64,000 nt of DNA from Bifidobacterium scardovii JCM 12489 = DSM 13734 (GCF_001042635.1 NZ_AP012331.1:2046001-2110000); one strand, 5' to 3'; positions 22,576 to 31,719 are shown, counted from the stretch's first letter. Made by a program: numbers and translations. The notes: generated by a model from the sequence alone, not told the origin.

Positions 22576-23547
22576 TCAGGCCGTGCGGCTCTTCGGATCA
22601 AGCGCGTCCTTGACGGCGTCGCCCATCATGATGAAGCTCAGCACGGTCAGGGCCAGTGCCACGGACGGGTAGAACAGCACCATCGGGTTGGTCATCAGGT
22701 TGGTCTGTGCCTGGGAGATGTCGCCGCCCCAGCTCACGGTGGTCGTCGGCAGGCCGATGCCGAGGAAGCTCAGCGTGGCCTCGGACACGATGTAGGAGCC
22801 GAGCGACGTGGTGCCGATCACGATGATCGGGGCCATCGCGTTGGGGATGATGTGGCGGAACAGGTTGCGCATCGGCGTGGAGCCGAGGGCAGTCGACGCC
22901 GTGTTGAACTCGAGGTTCTTGGCCTCCATGACCGAGCCTCGGGCGATACGCGCGGTGGAGACCCAGCCGAACAGGGCCAGCACGAGCACGACCTTCCAGA
23001 TGGAGCTGTTGGTGCGGAACATCTGCAGCACGACGATGGCGCCGAGCAGGAACGGGATCGCGTAGAAGATATCGATCAGTCGGCTCAGCAGCGCGTCGAC
23101 CCAGCCGCCGAAGAAGCCGGCGACCGCGCCGATCAGCGTGCCGACGCACACCACGATCAGAGTGCTCAGGATGCCGACGGACAGCGAGGTGCGCGTGCCG
23201 TACACGGTGCGCGCGAACACGTCGCAGCCCTGGAAGTCGTAGCCGAACGGATGGCCGGCCTCCGGGTCGCCCAGGGAGTTGTCGAGGTTGCAGTAGTTCG
23301 GGTCGATCTTGGTGAACAGGCCCGGGAAGAGCGCCACGATCAGGATGAAGATGATCATGATGCCCGAGATGATGAACAGCGGGTTCTTGCGCAGCGTGCG
23401 CCACGCGTCGGCCCACATGCTCGTGGCCGGGGCGGATTCGTCGACCTTGTCGACGTCCTGCAGCGGGGTCTCGTCGATCGGGGCGACGTAGCGCTCCTGT
23501 CCGGGCAGCACCTCGTCGGAGGGGAATGTGGTCTTTTCGTCAGTCAT
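22576..23547 (-). CDS. Peptide ABC transporter permease (OppC/DppC type)
   Basis: 323 residues. A soluble acidic N-terminus (about 45 residues) precedes the first membrane segment NPLFIISGIMIIFILIVALF. The EAA loop that contacts the ATPase is EAKNLEFNTASTALGSTPMR, followed by HIIPNAMAPIIV. Six membrane segments fit a DppC-like subunit. GGGAGGGTGG lies upstream of the ATG. The ATPase gene starts 17 nt downstream and the OppB-type gene ends 18 nt upstream. Confidence 0.95.
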   Translation of the reverse strand: MTDEKTTFPSDEVLPGQERYVAPIDETPLQDVDKVDESAPATSMWADAWRTLRKNPLFIISGIMIIFILIVALFPGLFTKIDPNYCNLDNSLGDPEAGHPFGYDFQGCDVFARTVYGTRTSLSVGILSTLIVVCVGTLIGAVAGFFGGWVDALLSRLIDIFYAIPFLLGAIVVLQMFRTNSSIWKVVLVLALFGWVSTARIARGSVMEAKNLEFNTASTALGSTPMRNLFRHIIPNAMAPIIVIGTTSLGSYIVSEATLSFLGIGLPTTTVSWGGDISQAQTNLMTNPMVLFYPSVALALTVLSFIMMGDAVKDALDPKSRTA

Positions 23548-23565
23548 TGGATTCCACCCTCCCTA

Positions 23566-24492
23566 TCAGGCGTAACGGATACGCGGGTCAAGCGCCGCGT
23601 ACAGCAGGTCGACGATCAGGTTGCAGATCACGAAGATGAGCAGCAGCAGGGTGACGATGGACACCACAAGGTTGCCCTCGCCCTTGAGGATGCTCTGGTA
23701 CGTGAGGAAGCCGACGCCGTGGATGTTGAAGATCTGCTCGGAGATCATCGCGCCGCCCATCAGGGCGCCCAGGTCCTGGCCGAGGTAGGTGACGACGGGG
23801 ATCAGCGAGTTGCGCAGCACGTGGCGCAGCATCACGGAGCCGTTGCTCATGCCCTTGGCGCGCGCGGTGCGCACGTAGTCCTCGGCGATGTTCGAGGAGA
23901 TCTCGGAACGGGACAGGCGGATGATGTACGCCATCGATCCGGAGCCGAGCACCATGGCCGGGAACAGCAGATCGTAGAAGCCGGGGTCGGAGCCGGCGGT
24001 CACCGGGATGATGCTCCACTGCACGCCGAGGAAATACTGGCCGGCGAAACCGGTGACGAAGGTCGGCACGGAGATGAGCAGCAGGGATACGATCAGGATG
24101 ACCGTGTCGTACCACTTGCCCTTCTTCAGACCGGAGATGACTCCGAAGATGACGCCGAAGATGGCCTCGAAGCAGAACGCCATGATGCCGAGGCGGATGG
24201 TCACCGGGAACGCGCGGGCGATTTCGCTGATGACCGGCTGCCCGGCGAAGGTGTTGCCGAAGTTCAGCGTGAACGCGTTCTTCAGGAACAGCAGGTACTG
24301 GACGATGAATGGCTTGTCGAGGTTGTATTCGGCGCGGATCTGGGCGGCGACGGCTTCATTGACCGGCTTGTCACCGAACATCGCCTTGACCGGATCGCCC
24401 GGCAGCGCGAAGACGAGTGCATAGACCAGCAGTGTCGCACCGAGAACCACGGGAATCATCTGCAGAATACGTCGCAGAAGATATTTGCCCAT
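23566..24492 (-). CDS. Peptide ABC transporter permease (OppB/DppB type)
   Basis: 308 residues. The N-terminus MGKYLLRRILQMIPVVLGAT and the P-G-D-P motif (FALPGDPVKAMFG) are typical of the DppB family, as is the EAA loop VRTARAKGMSNGSVMLRHVLRN. AAGGAGAAACC precedes the ATG at 24492. It is the first gene of the permease-ATPase operon; its promoter must lie in 24493-24790. The binding-protein gene upstream (24987-26633) has its own strong terminator. Confidence 0.95.
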   Translation of the reverse strand: MGKYLLRRILQMIPVVLGATLLVYALVFALPGDPVKAMFGDKPVNEAVAAQIRAEYNLDKPFIVQYLLFLKNAFTLNFGNTFAGQPVISEIARAFPVTIRLGIMAFCFEAIFGVIFGVISGLKKGKWYDTVILIVSLLLISVPTFVTGFAGQYFLGVQWSIIPVTAGSDPGFYDLLFPAMVLGSGSMAYIIRLSRSEISSNIAEDYVRTARAKGMSNGSVMLRHVLRNSLIPVVTYLGQDLGALMGGAMISEQIFNIHGVGFLTYQSILKGEGNLVVSIVTLLLLIFVICNLIVDLLYAALDPRIRYA

Positions 24493-24794
24493 CGGTTTCT
24501 CCTTATTCTTATGGACCGGCCGCATCAAAAATAAGGCGCGCCATGGGCGCGCAACATGCTGTCCGATCGCTAAGTACCCCGTAAGTCTACCCCATAGGTC
24601 GGTCGTAATGTTTCGTGATGATGACGTGAAGATGACAATACGGCGATTTTCCGCGGTTTATCGGGGTCCATCAGGCACCACGATCCGGACGCCAGCGGGG
24701 GCCGGCACTCGCCGACGGCACGCACGGGCGCATCGCGCCGCACGGGGATGGCGGCGGAGACGACATGCGGCAGTTCATATCACTGCTTCGTTGA

Positions 24795-24833
24795 GTGATT
24801 CTGGCTCCCCTCGCTGAGGGGAGCCAGAATCAC
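24795..24833. repeat. Dispersed hairpin repeat
   Basis: A perfect inverted repeat of 18-bp arms around GCT. The core is GGCTCCCCTC/GAGGGGAGCC, and the site-specific outer arms are GTGATTCT/AGAATCAC. It lies between the binding-protein gene and the permease genes. The remainder of 24493-24986 holds no gene. Confidence 0.9.
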
Positions 24834-24860
24834 CATGTCGCAGACCACTGGCGCAACGCA

Positions 24861-24911
24861 GACATGACAAAGGCGGGGGACGAATCGTTCGTCCCCCGCC
24901 TTTGTCATGTC
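24861..24911 (-). terminator. Long perfect hairpin downstream of oppA
   Basis: 24-bp perfectly complementary arms (24861-24884 and 24888-24911) around a three-base loop, about 75 nt after the oppA stop. It probably limits read-through so that the binding protein is made in excess over the membrane subunits. It has no poly-T tail. Confidence 0.85.
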
Positions 24912-24986
24912 GTGCCGCCGGCGTGCGGTCACCGGGCCGTCAATCGGCCGTATGCCCGCCCGCCGGAGCTTCGGTCACCGTTGCGG

Positions 24987-26633
24987 TCACTTGGACAGCG
25001 TCAGGTTCTCGTAGATCGGCACGTTCTGCCAGTTCATCTCGAAGCCCTGGACGTCCAGCGAGGTCACGGCCACGGCGTTGCTGTAGTACAGCGGGATGGC
25101 CGGCAGGTCGTTGAGCAGGATCTCCTGCGCCTGCTGGTACAGCTTGTTGGCGTCGTCGGTGGACTGCGCGGCGTAGGCCTTGGTCATCAGGTCGTCGAAC
25201 TTGGGGTTCTTGTAGTCGCCGTCGTTCGAGCCGTTGCCGTCGGCGGCGGCCGAGTCGTACAGCTGGAACAGGTAGTTCTCAGCCGACGGGTAGTCGGGCT
25301 GCCAGCCGGTGCGGAACGCGCCCTTGATCTGGCGCTCGGAAACGGCGTTGCGGAACTCCTGGAAGGTCGGCATCGGGTTGGTGGCCACGTCGATGCCCAG
25401 GTTGTTCTTGAGCTGGTTGACGATGGCGTCGTAGATCGGCTTGGCGCCGCCGTCCGCGTTGTACGCGAAGGTCAGCTGGCCGTCGTACTTGGAGATGGCG
25501 TCGGCCTTGGCCCACAGTTCCTTGGCCTTGGCGGCGTTGAACTTCAGGTTCTCGACGCCCTTGAGGGAGTCGGAGTAGCCCGGGGTCAGCGGGGAGGTGA
25601 AGTCGACGGCCGGGGTGCCGATGCCGTTGAGCACCTTGTCAGTGAGCTGCTCGCGGTTGATGGCCATGGAGATGGCCTGGCGGCGCAGCACGCCTTCCTC
25701 GGTGGTCACGTCGAAGTGCTCGAGGTTCGCCGGGATGGTGAAGGTCTGGGAGACGGAGCCGGCCTTGTTGTAGGCCTGGACCTTCTTGTTCGGCTCGAAG
25801 GTCTTGGTGGCGGAGGCCGGGACCGAGCCCATCACGTTGAGGTTGCCGGACTGCACGTCGGCGTACTGGGCGTCATCCTCGGTGTAGATCTTGAAGGTGA
25901 TGCCGTCGTTCTTCGGGGTGCGGTTGCCCTTGTAGTCGTCGTTCTTGACGAGCTTGATTTCCTTGTTGTGGTCCCAGGACTCGACCTTGTACGGGCCGTT
26001 GCTCACCGGCTTCTCGCCGAACGCCTTGGTGTCCTTGTAGAAGGATTCCGGCAGCGGGGAGAACGCCGAGTAGCCGACCTTGATCGGGAAGGTGGCGTCG
26101 GGCTGGTTCATGTCCACAGTGAAGGTGGAGTCGTCGACGACCTTGAGGCCCTCGAGCTGCTCGTCGCCCTTGAGGCTGTCGGCCTTCTGCAGCGCGTCGA
26201 AGCCCTTGATGGTCGAGAAGAAGGAGGAGCCCTTCTGCGCGTTCTTCGCGTTGGCCACGTAGCTCCACGCCTTGGTGAAGGATTCGGAGGTCACCGGGGT
26301 GCCGTCGGTGAACTTCCAGCCGCTCTTGAGCTTGATGGTGTACTGGGTGGCGTTCTCGTTCGGGGTGATGGACTCGGCGACCTCGTTCTTCGCGTTGCCC
26401 TTGTCATCGAAGGACACCAGGCGAGAGAAGACCAGATCGATGACCACGCCGCCGGCGGTCTCGTTGGTGTTGCCCGGAACCAGCGGGTTCTGCGGCTCGG
26501 AATCGCCGGCCGTGATGATCATCTTGCCGTCGCTGGCAGCGTTGTTGGAGGCGTTGTTGGACGCGCCGCAGCCGCTCAGCATCATGACGACCGCGGAGGC
26601 GGCGGCCACGAGAGCCAAAGCTTGCTTCTTCAT
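24987..26633 (-). CDS. Peptide ABC transporter substrate-binding lipoprotein (OppA type)
   Basis: 548 residues. A lipoprotein signal (MKKQALALVAAASAVVMMLS, then GC) precedes an SBP_bac_5 domain (DKGNAKNEVAESITPNENAT, WKFTDGTPVTSESFTKAWSY, LRRQAISMAINREQL). The mature protein is anchored outside the membrane and delivers oligopeptides to the permeases encoded downstream. AGGAGAACTTC precedes the ATG. It is clearly paralogous to the frameshifted gene at 57231-58869. The leader upstream contains two hairpins. Confidence 0.95.
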   Translation of the reverse strand: MKKQALALVAAASAVVMMLSGCGASNNASNNAASDGKMIITAGDSEPQNPLVPGNTNETAGGVVIDLVFSRLVSFDDKGNAKNEVAESITPNENATQYTIKLKSGWKFTDGTPVTSESFTKAWSYVANAKNAQKGSSFFSTIKGFDALQKADSLKGDEQLEGLKVVDDSTFTVDMNQPDATFPIKVGYSAFSPLPESFYKDTKAFGEKPVSNGPYKVESWDHNKEIKLVKNDDYKGNRTPKNDGITFKIYTEDDAQYADVQSGNLNVMGSVPASATKTFEPNKKVQAYNKAGSVSQTFTIPANLEHFDVTTEEGVLRRQAISMAINREQLTDKVLNGIGTPAVDFTSPLTPGYSDSLKGVENLKFNAAKAKELWAKADAISKYDGQLTFAYNADGGAKPIYDAIVNQLKNNLGIDVATNPMPTFQEFRNAVSERQIKGAFRTGWQPDYPSAENYLFQLYDSAAADGNGSNDGDYKNPKFDDLMTKAYAAQSTDDANKLYQQAQEILLNDLPAIPLYYSNAVAVTSLDVQGFEMNWQNVPIYENLTLSK

Positions 26634-26654
26634 GAAGTTCTCCTATTCTGAACT

Positions 26655-26740
26655 ACTGGCCGGGGCGCAGCACCCCGGCATCACGCAAAAGGGGCTGGCC
26701 TGCCCGTGTTCACGATCAGACGCCAACCCCTTTGCCGATT
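26655..26740 (-). promoter_or_regulatory. Two hairpins in the oppA leader
   Basis: Reading toward oppA, GGCAAAGGGGTTGGC pairs with GCCAGCCCCTTTTGC (about 26687-26737), then GCCGGGG pairs with CCCCGGC (about 26660-26680), 25 nt before the ribosome-binding site. They could be a terminator for xerC, a leader control element or an mRNA stabiliser. Nothing else was found in 26634-26958. Confidence 0.5.
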
Positions 26741-26958
26741 GGTTTCTATTGTTACCCGAGTTTTCGACATCGCCTAATCGACCGCCCATGCCGCGAAATG
26801 GCTCGGCCGATCGGGCTCCCGGCCCGGGAAGGACCCGTCTTTTGCCTGAAACGCCAAGCAATTCCCAGCGTTCTTTCATTCGACGGCGCTATAGTTGTGT
26901 GTTTTTTCTCGTTGCGGCGAAAGCACCGATCGTGTTACGCGCATGTTAATTCTCGTGG

Positions 26959-28014
26959 TCAGGCGCGGGGAAAGGCCTGGGCGTACCGCGACTTGAGCTG
27001 CTCGATGGAGACGTGGGTGTACCGCTGCGTGGTTTTCAGCGAGGAGTGGCCCAGCATCTCCTGCACTTCGCGCAGGTCGGCTCCCCCGTCGAGCATGTGG
27101 GTCGCCGCGCTGTGCCGCAGGGCGTGGGGCCCGATATCGGGCACGCCGGCCTCGCGGGCCCGGGCGTGCACCACCTCGCGCACCACGCGCTGGTCGATCC
27201 GCCCGCCGCGTGCGCCGAGGAACAGCGCCCTGCCCGCACGGGCGGGCTGGCCGTTGCCCCCTTGATCGCCGGACGGAGCCCCGTTCCTCCGGCGCCGCGC
27301 CGCATCCGCTATGACCGGGCGGCCTTCGGCGATCCAGGTCTCCAGCGCGCGCATCGCGGGCTCCCCGAAGGGCACCACCCGCTGCTTGTTGCCCTTGCCG
27401 GTGACTTTCACCGTGCGGTTGTCGGCGTACACGTCATCGAGGTCCAGCCCGACCAGTTCGGCCACGCGCATGCCGGTCGCGTACAGCAGTTCGAGCATGG
27501 CCGTGTCGCGCAGCGTGATCGCCGCGGCGGTGTCGTCGCCTCGTGCGCCCTTTGCCGCGCTTTCCGCACGCTTCGGATCGGAGCCGGCCTCATCCGGACG
27601 GTCCGATCGGGATCGCCCGGCGGGCCCGCCCGGCGCATCGGACTCCACGTCCATCAGCTGTTCGGCCTGCGCTTCGGTCAGCACGGTCGGCAGGGCGTCG
27701 GGGATCTTCGGCGTGAGCAGCACCGCCGCCGGGTCCTCCGGCACGCGGCCGTGCTCGTGGGCCCATGCGAAGAACACACGCACGGCGACCACCTTGCGCG
27801 CCATGCTCGAACGGGCGTGCGTGCGCGAGTCGCGGGCCATCCAGCCGCGCAGATCATCGGTGGTGATCGCGCCGATCAAGGGGATTCCTCTCAGGGCGAG
27901 CAGGTGCAGGCACTCCTCCACGTCGGACCGGTACGCCTTGATCGTGTTGCCGCTCAGCCCGCGGTTGGCCTTGAGGTACGTGAGGAAGTCGTCGAGTTCC
28001 TGTCCGAAATCCAT
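26959..28014 (-). CDS. xerC: Tyrosine recombinase XerC
   Basis: About 351 residues. The N-terminal SAM-like domain (FLTYLKANRGLSGNTIKAYRSDV) and the catalytic domain carry all active-site residues: Arg in TGMRVAEL, Lys in TGKGNKQR, HALRH, and LGHSSLKTTQRYTH with the Tyr nucleophile. Two low-complexity inserts (Gly/Arg/Asp-rich after EQLMDVES, and RRRRNGAPSGDQGG) make it longer than typical XerC. It resolves chromosome dimers at dif with XerD (39874-40824). ATG 28014 is spaced better from GGGGGAG than ATG 28017. Confidence 0.9.
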   Translation of the reverse strand: MDFGQELDDFLTYLKANRGLSGNTIKAYRSDVEECLHLLALRGIPLIGAITTDDLRGWMARDSRTHARSSMARKVVAVRVFFAWAHEHGRVPEDPAAVLLTPKIPDALPTVLTEAQAEQLMDVESDAPGGPAGRSRSDRPDEAGSDPKRAESAAKGARGDDTAAAITLRDTAMLELLYATGMRVAELVGLDLDDVYADNRTVKVTGKGNKQRVVPFGEPAMRALETWIAEGRPVIADAARRRRNGAPSGDQGGNGQPARAGRALFLGARGGRIDQRVVREVVHARAREAGVPDIGPHALRHSAATHMLDGGADLREVQEMLGHSSLKTTQRYTHVSIEQLKSRYAQAFPRA

Positions 28015-28039
28015 CATCGCTCCCCCATCACGGCCGTTT

Positions 28040-28059
28040 GGTATTAGCATGATAATACC
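28040..28059. promoter_or_regulatory. Symmetric operator or overlapping divergent -10 boxes
   Basis: GGTATTA, six bases, TAATACC: a 20-bp palindrome midway between the divergent xerC and DUF6725-like genes. Each strand also reads a -10-like box (TATTAT on minus, GATAAT on plus), so it may be two face-to-face promoters. Confidence 0.45.
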
Positions 28060-28079
28060 TGCGAGGCAAAGGAGTCGTC

Positions 28080-28331
28080 ATGGCCATCCCCAATGAGATC
28101 CCGGCGCATGCGCGCGTCGTCGTACGCGTGTCGGAAGGCGTCGATCCCGTCGATCATCGTATGAAATACCGCGACTATATCGGTCATGTCACCTCATGGG
28201 ACGGGTATCGCCTCGAAATGACCCGCGATGCGGCGGCGAACGGATCGCGCCCCGAGCAGCGCGTCAGCATCGACGCCGACACCATCATCACGTTGAAGCC
28301 CATACCCGAGCGGCACCGTACGCGCCCCTGA
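28080..28331 (+). CDS. Small conserved bifidobacterial protein, probably DUF6725
   Basis: 83 residues with AAAGGAGTCGTC before the ATG. The sequence (MAIPNEIPAHARVVVRVSEG, YRDYIGHVTSWDGYRLEMTR, TIITLKPIPERHR) is a compact mostly beta protein without membrane segments. It resembles a family I associate with bifidobacteria (DUF6725, from memory). YIGHVTSWDG and the IDADTIITLKPIP pattern recall small barrel folds next to GNAT acetyltransferases, but I do not assign a function. It is divergent from xerC. Confidence 0.75.
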   Translation: MAIPNEIPAHARVVVRVSEGVDPVDHRMKYRDYIGHVTSWDGYRLEMTRDAAANGSRPEQRVSIDADTIITLKPIPERHRTRP

Positions 28332-28379
28332 GGCGGAATCCTCCGCGCTCCTTCGTAGCGCCGTGCGACCTCGTGCCGT

Positions 28380-28975
28380 GGATGCCCTGCGGCCATGCAT
28401 CCACGGCGAGGCATCCTCTCCACGGCATAGCGGCGCTTCCATGGCGCGGCAATACTCCCACCGCGTGGTAATGCCCCCACGGCGTGGTAATGCCCCCACG
28501 GCGCGGTGAGTGTTCCATCGCACCCCCACCCACCACGCGGCAATACTCCCACCGCGTGGTAATACTTCCACCACGCGGCAACGGAAAACGGCGGAATACC
28601 GCGGATACCACAAATCAGCCAACCACGCCGTGGAACACTCACCGCGCGGTGGAACATTTACCGCGCCGTGGGAACACCGCTACGCGGTAAAGACACAACA
28701 ACACCATGGAAGCATCCCCACATCCATACTTCTGCAGCAAGAAATCCACCGCGCGGAAATGCTTCCAACCTCCACCGAGCATCCACGCCTCCACCACGCA
28801 GTAGCTCTTCCACCACGCGGTAAAACACCCACCGCGAAGGAAGGAAAACAGCGGAATAACGCGGATACCAAAAACCACCAACCACGCCGTGGAAGCATTA
28901 CCGCGTCGTGGAAGCGTCACTGCGCGGTGGAACACTCACCGCGCAGTGGAAGCATTACCGCGCGGTGCCCGCTAC
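28380..28975. repeat. Palindromic repeat array 1 (about 25 GC-core units)
   Basis: Dense succession of short imperfect palindromes around GCG cores, such as CCACCACGCGGTAA, CACCGCGCGGTGGAA and CCACGCCGTGGAA, at intervals of about 18-25 bp. A longer module starting GGAAAACGGCGGAATACCG occurs twice (about 28579 and 28843). The array begins right after the DUF6725-like gene and ends at the tyrA stop. There are no constant spacers and no cas genes. Open frames through it encode repetitive PRRG/HRAVE peptides and are taken as non-coding. Confidence 0.88.
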
Positions 28976-30039
28976 GCTACGGCTGAGCGCAGCTGCACGC
29001 GTATGGTCGCATGCCCGGCGTGATCCTCGGCAAAAGCCGTGATATGTTCGCCGCGCCTGGCCGACGCGATCAGATCATCCTGCCAGTGCATGGGGTCGAT
29101 GCGTAGTTCGCGTTCGGCGTAGCGGTTGCTGTCGCCCGAGGCGGCGTTATCGGGCGGCATCGCGCGCTGCGCCATCTTATAGTCGCGGAACGGCTGTCCT
29201 TCGGCGAAGAAGCGGGTCAGCGCGGTTCCGTCGCCATCGCGCAGCATGTCCGCGGCGGCATTGAGCCGACCAGCCATCCGGCGCAGCAGATCCTCGACAT
29301 TCGCCGCATCCTCCTCGACCATGGCGCGCGTGCGGTCCGGATCGGTCAGCGCCACGCGGGTCATATCCCGCCAACTGCCGGCCGCGAGTGCCGCGGCGAT
29401 GTTGCGGTCCGGATCGTCGGTCAGCTCATTGATCATCGCCGTGGCCACGACATGCGGCATGTGCGAGATCAGCGCGGCGGCCCGGTCATGCGTACCGTCA
29501 TCCAGCACGATCATCCGGTTGCCGGCGCCGGCGGTGATCATCCGAGCCACTGCGGCGAACCGCGGGTATTCGGTGTCGCCGCGCACGGTGACGGCCCACA
29601 GGGCGTCGTCGTACAGCGCCGGATCGGCGGACCGCCATCCGGACAGCTCGTTGCCGGCCATCGGGTGCGCGCCGACGTAGCACTCCCCCAGTCCGGCCGC
29701 CTCCACCTGACTGCGTACCATGCCCTTGACGCTGCCGACGTCGGTGAGCGTGGTGGCTTGGCGGTCGATCGCCGGAGCCAGGGCGGCAAGCACCTCAGGC
29801 ATGGCCCTCAGCGGATTGCACAGGACCAGCACGTCGGGCCTGTCCTGCGCCAGGTCGCGCAGGTCGGGCACGCAGCGGATACCGTCCGCGGTCGCCTGCG
29901 CGTATGGATGGTCGCGGTGATTCCACGCGGTGACGTTCACGCCACGACTGACCAGCCGACGGGCCAGGGAACCGCCGATCAGTCCCAGACCGACGATGCC
30001 GACGGATGTAGGCGTTGATGGGGGCGTGCGATCTACCAC
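28972..30039 (-). CDS. tyrA: Prephenate dehydrogenase
   Basis: 355 residues. It makes 4-hydroxyphenylpyruvate for tyrosine. The NAD-binding loop is GIVGLGLIGGSLAR near the start, and the catalytic region is YVGAHPMAGNELSGW with the active-site His. The start is GTG at 30039, overlapping the pheA stop by 7 nt, with AAGGAG placed inside the pheA end; this is a classic coupled pair. The stop lies directly against palindromic array 1. Confidence 0.92.
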   Translation of the reverse strand: MVDRTPPSTPTSVGIVGLGLIGGSLARRLVSRGVNVTAWNHRDHPYAQATADGIRCVPDLRDLAQDRPDVLVLCNPLRAMPEVLAALAPAIDRQATTLTDVGSVKGMVRSQVEAAGLGECYVGAHPMAGNELSGWRSADPALYDDALWAVTVRGDTEYPRFAAVARMITAGAGNRMIVLDDGTHDRAAALISHMPHVVATAMINELTDDPDRNIAAALAAGSWRDMTRVALTDPDRTRAMVEEDAANVEDLLRRMAGRLNAAADMLRDGDGTALTRFFAEGQPFRDYKMAQRAMPPDNAASGDSNRYAERELRIDPMHWQDDLIASARRGEHITAFAEDHAGHATIRVQLRSAVA

Positions 30040-31070
30040 AGCAGCTCCTTTCGCACGGTGCCGTCGTCCTGCCAGTTCGCCGGCATGCCCGACGCGTCGA
30101 AATGGACGCCGCCGTTGGGCAGCATCCACGCGTCGACCGGCGGATTCGGCCGCTCGCGGCGCGGGTAGACGGCGAGGGTCTTCACCCAGTCGCCGTGCCC
30201 GGCCACCTCGGCGAGCGCGTCGCGGCAATGCCGTTGCCATGGCGCGGCGTCGAACGTGGCGATGAAGCTGTAGGTGCCGTCGTGACCCTTGATCGGGCGC
30301 GAGATGAAGCTGGTCATATTGAGCCCGGCGTCGCGCAACACATCGAGCAGGTTGGCCAGCACGCCCGGACCGGTGTTCAGCGGGATGAACGCGATAATCG
30401 ACTCGTATTCGTCATCGTCCACGCGCCCGCCGTCAGCCGTGGCGCGCTCCGTACGGGCCGCGGCTTGGGGAATCAGCTCGGAGACCTCGTCGCGGGGCGC
30501 GATGACCACGAATTCGGTGTGGGCGCCCGGATAGTCCTCCACGGCGGCGCCGACGCGGGTCAGACCGTACAACTCGCCGCAGATGCCCGGCCCAAGAGCC
30601 ACCTGGCCCTCAATCAGATCACGGCAGGCGGCGCCGTTCGAGGAGGACGGCACCTCGCGCAACCGATGGTCGGCCGTGAAGCGGCGGCACTGCGCCAGTC
30701 CGTGCGGATGCGCGGTGACCTGCGTGCAGGCGGCGAGGGCCTTGTCGATGGATTCCTGATCGGATGAGGCTCCCTGCGGCAGTCTGATGAACGCGTCGAA
30801 GGAGACGTCCACGCCGACGCGCGCGAACCCGACGGCGTTATCCGCGTCAATCAGCGCGTCCAGATTCGGCACGACATAGCCTTCGATGTTGTTCTCCCAG
30901 GCGATGATGCCCCAGTCGCCGTTCTCATGCACCGCGTGCAGGATGGCCGGCACGTCGTGCTCGGCGGCGAGCGCGACGCCGCCGGCCAGCGGGTTCAGGA
31001 AATCGGCGGCTTCGAGCGCGGCCTGATGGGTGAACGTGCCTTCGGGGCCAAGGTAGTGCAGCGTGCGCAT
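30033..31070 (-). CDS. pheA: Prephenate dehydratase with ACT domain
   Basis: 345 residues. The catalytic lobe starts LHYLGPEGTFTHQAALEAA. The family's C-terminal Thr-Arg-Phe motif reads AHTEFVVIAP here, so the Thr is kept but Arg is Glu. A regulatory ACT domain follows (ESIIAFIPLNTGPGVLANLL, then SFISRPIKGHDGTYSF), which normally binds phenylalanine. It converts prephenate to phenylpyruvate. The ATG at 31070 lies 4 nt from the stop of the membrane-protein gene; tyrA overlaps its end. Confidence 0.91.
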   Translation of the reverse strand: MRTLHYLGPEGTFTHQAALEAADFLNPLAGGVALAAEHDVPAILHAVHENGDWGIIAWENNIEGYVVPNLDALIDADNAVGFARVGVDVSFDAFIRLPQGASSDQESIDKALAACTQVTAHPHGLAQCRRFTADHRLREVPSSSNGAACRDLIEGQVALGPGICGELYGLTRVGAAVEDYPGAHTEFVVIAPRDEVSELIPQAAARTERATADGGRVDDDEYESIIAFIPLNTGPGVLANLLDVLRDAGLNMTSFISRPIKGHDGTYSFIATFDAAPWQRHCRDALAEVAGHGDWVKTLAVYPRRERPNPPVDAWMLPNGGVHFDASGMPANWQDDGTVRKELLW

Positions 31071-31074
31071 AGGG

Positions 31075-31719
31075 TCACCGAGCTTCCTGATCGTGGGCGC
31101 GATCGATGTTCCGGCCACGCGCCGACTGCAGTGCGCCGGCAGCGTCGCCGGCGTCTTCCGCCTGCGGCGCTTGCTCCGGGTCCTGCGTCGAAGTCTCGGG
31201 CGCATCGGCCTTCTCGGCCGGGACCTCCGGCTTCGCCGGATCCGCGGATTCGGCGCCCGCAGCCGAGGCCGACCGGTCCGGGGCGGCCTTGCGCGGGGCC
31301 ATCGAGAACCAGCGTGGCGGCATAAGCAGGAACGCGATCTGCACGAGGACGATGCCATACAGCCAGATGTAGCCGGCGTGCTGGCTGAAATACGGCATGT
31401 CGACCTTGAATCCCGCGACGATCAGCGCATCACCGTCATTGGCGGCGCCGGCCGCGATCCACCAAGCCATGCCCGAACTGGCGATCAGGTGCCAGGCCAC
31501 GCCGCTCACGCCGCAGCGCGAACGCGCGCACCATGTCGACAGGCCAAGAATCACGAATGCAAGCACCAGACCATAGGGGATGTTCGCCGATGCGCCCATC
31601 CGATGGGCCAGCGTGCCGATCAGGCCGACCGCGGCGCCGGCCGTGATGGTGACGAGCACGCGGGCGACCGGATTGAGCCGGTGCGACCAGGGCAGGGAGT
31701 CCTTGTAATCCGAAGTCAT
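31075..31719 (-). CDS. Four-helix membrane protein with Ala/Pro-rich tail, unknown function
   Basis: 214 residues. Four membrane segments: VLVTITAGAAVGLIGTLAH, IPYGLVLAFVILGLSTWCA, HLIASSGMAWWIAAGA and WLYGIVLVQIAFLLMPP. A cytoplasmic tail of about 60 residues rich in Ala, Pro, Glu and Asp follows. I do not recognise the family. It lies 4 nt upstream of pheA and is probably the first gene of a pheA-tyrA operon. The start at 31719 is supported by a -10 box 7 nt away and by the absence of a ribosome-binding site. Confidence 0.78.
   Translation of the reverse strand: MTSDYKDSLPWSHRLNPVARVLVTITAGAAVGLIGTLAHRMGASANIPYGLVLAFVILGLSTWCARSRCGVSGVAWHLIASSGMAWWIAAGAANDGDALIVAGFKVDMPYFSQHAGYIWLYGIVLVQIAFLLMPPRWFSMAPRKAAPDRSASAAGAESADPAKPEVPAEKADAPETSTQDPEQAPQAEDAGDAAGALQSARGRNIDRAHDQEAR

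Noticed and set aside
26959..28014. XerC gene as a phage or island integrase
   Set aside because: Surrounding genes are not phage-related and there is no attachment-site duplication; motifs and partner XerD fit the housekeeping recombinase.
28196..28986. Overlapping open frames inside palindrome array 1
   Set aside because: They encode only repetitive PRRG/HRAVE peptides in several frames and strands, as expected from a repeat array without stops.
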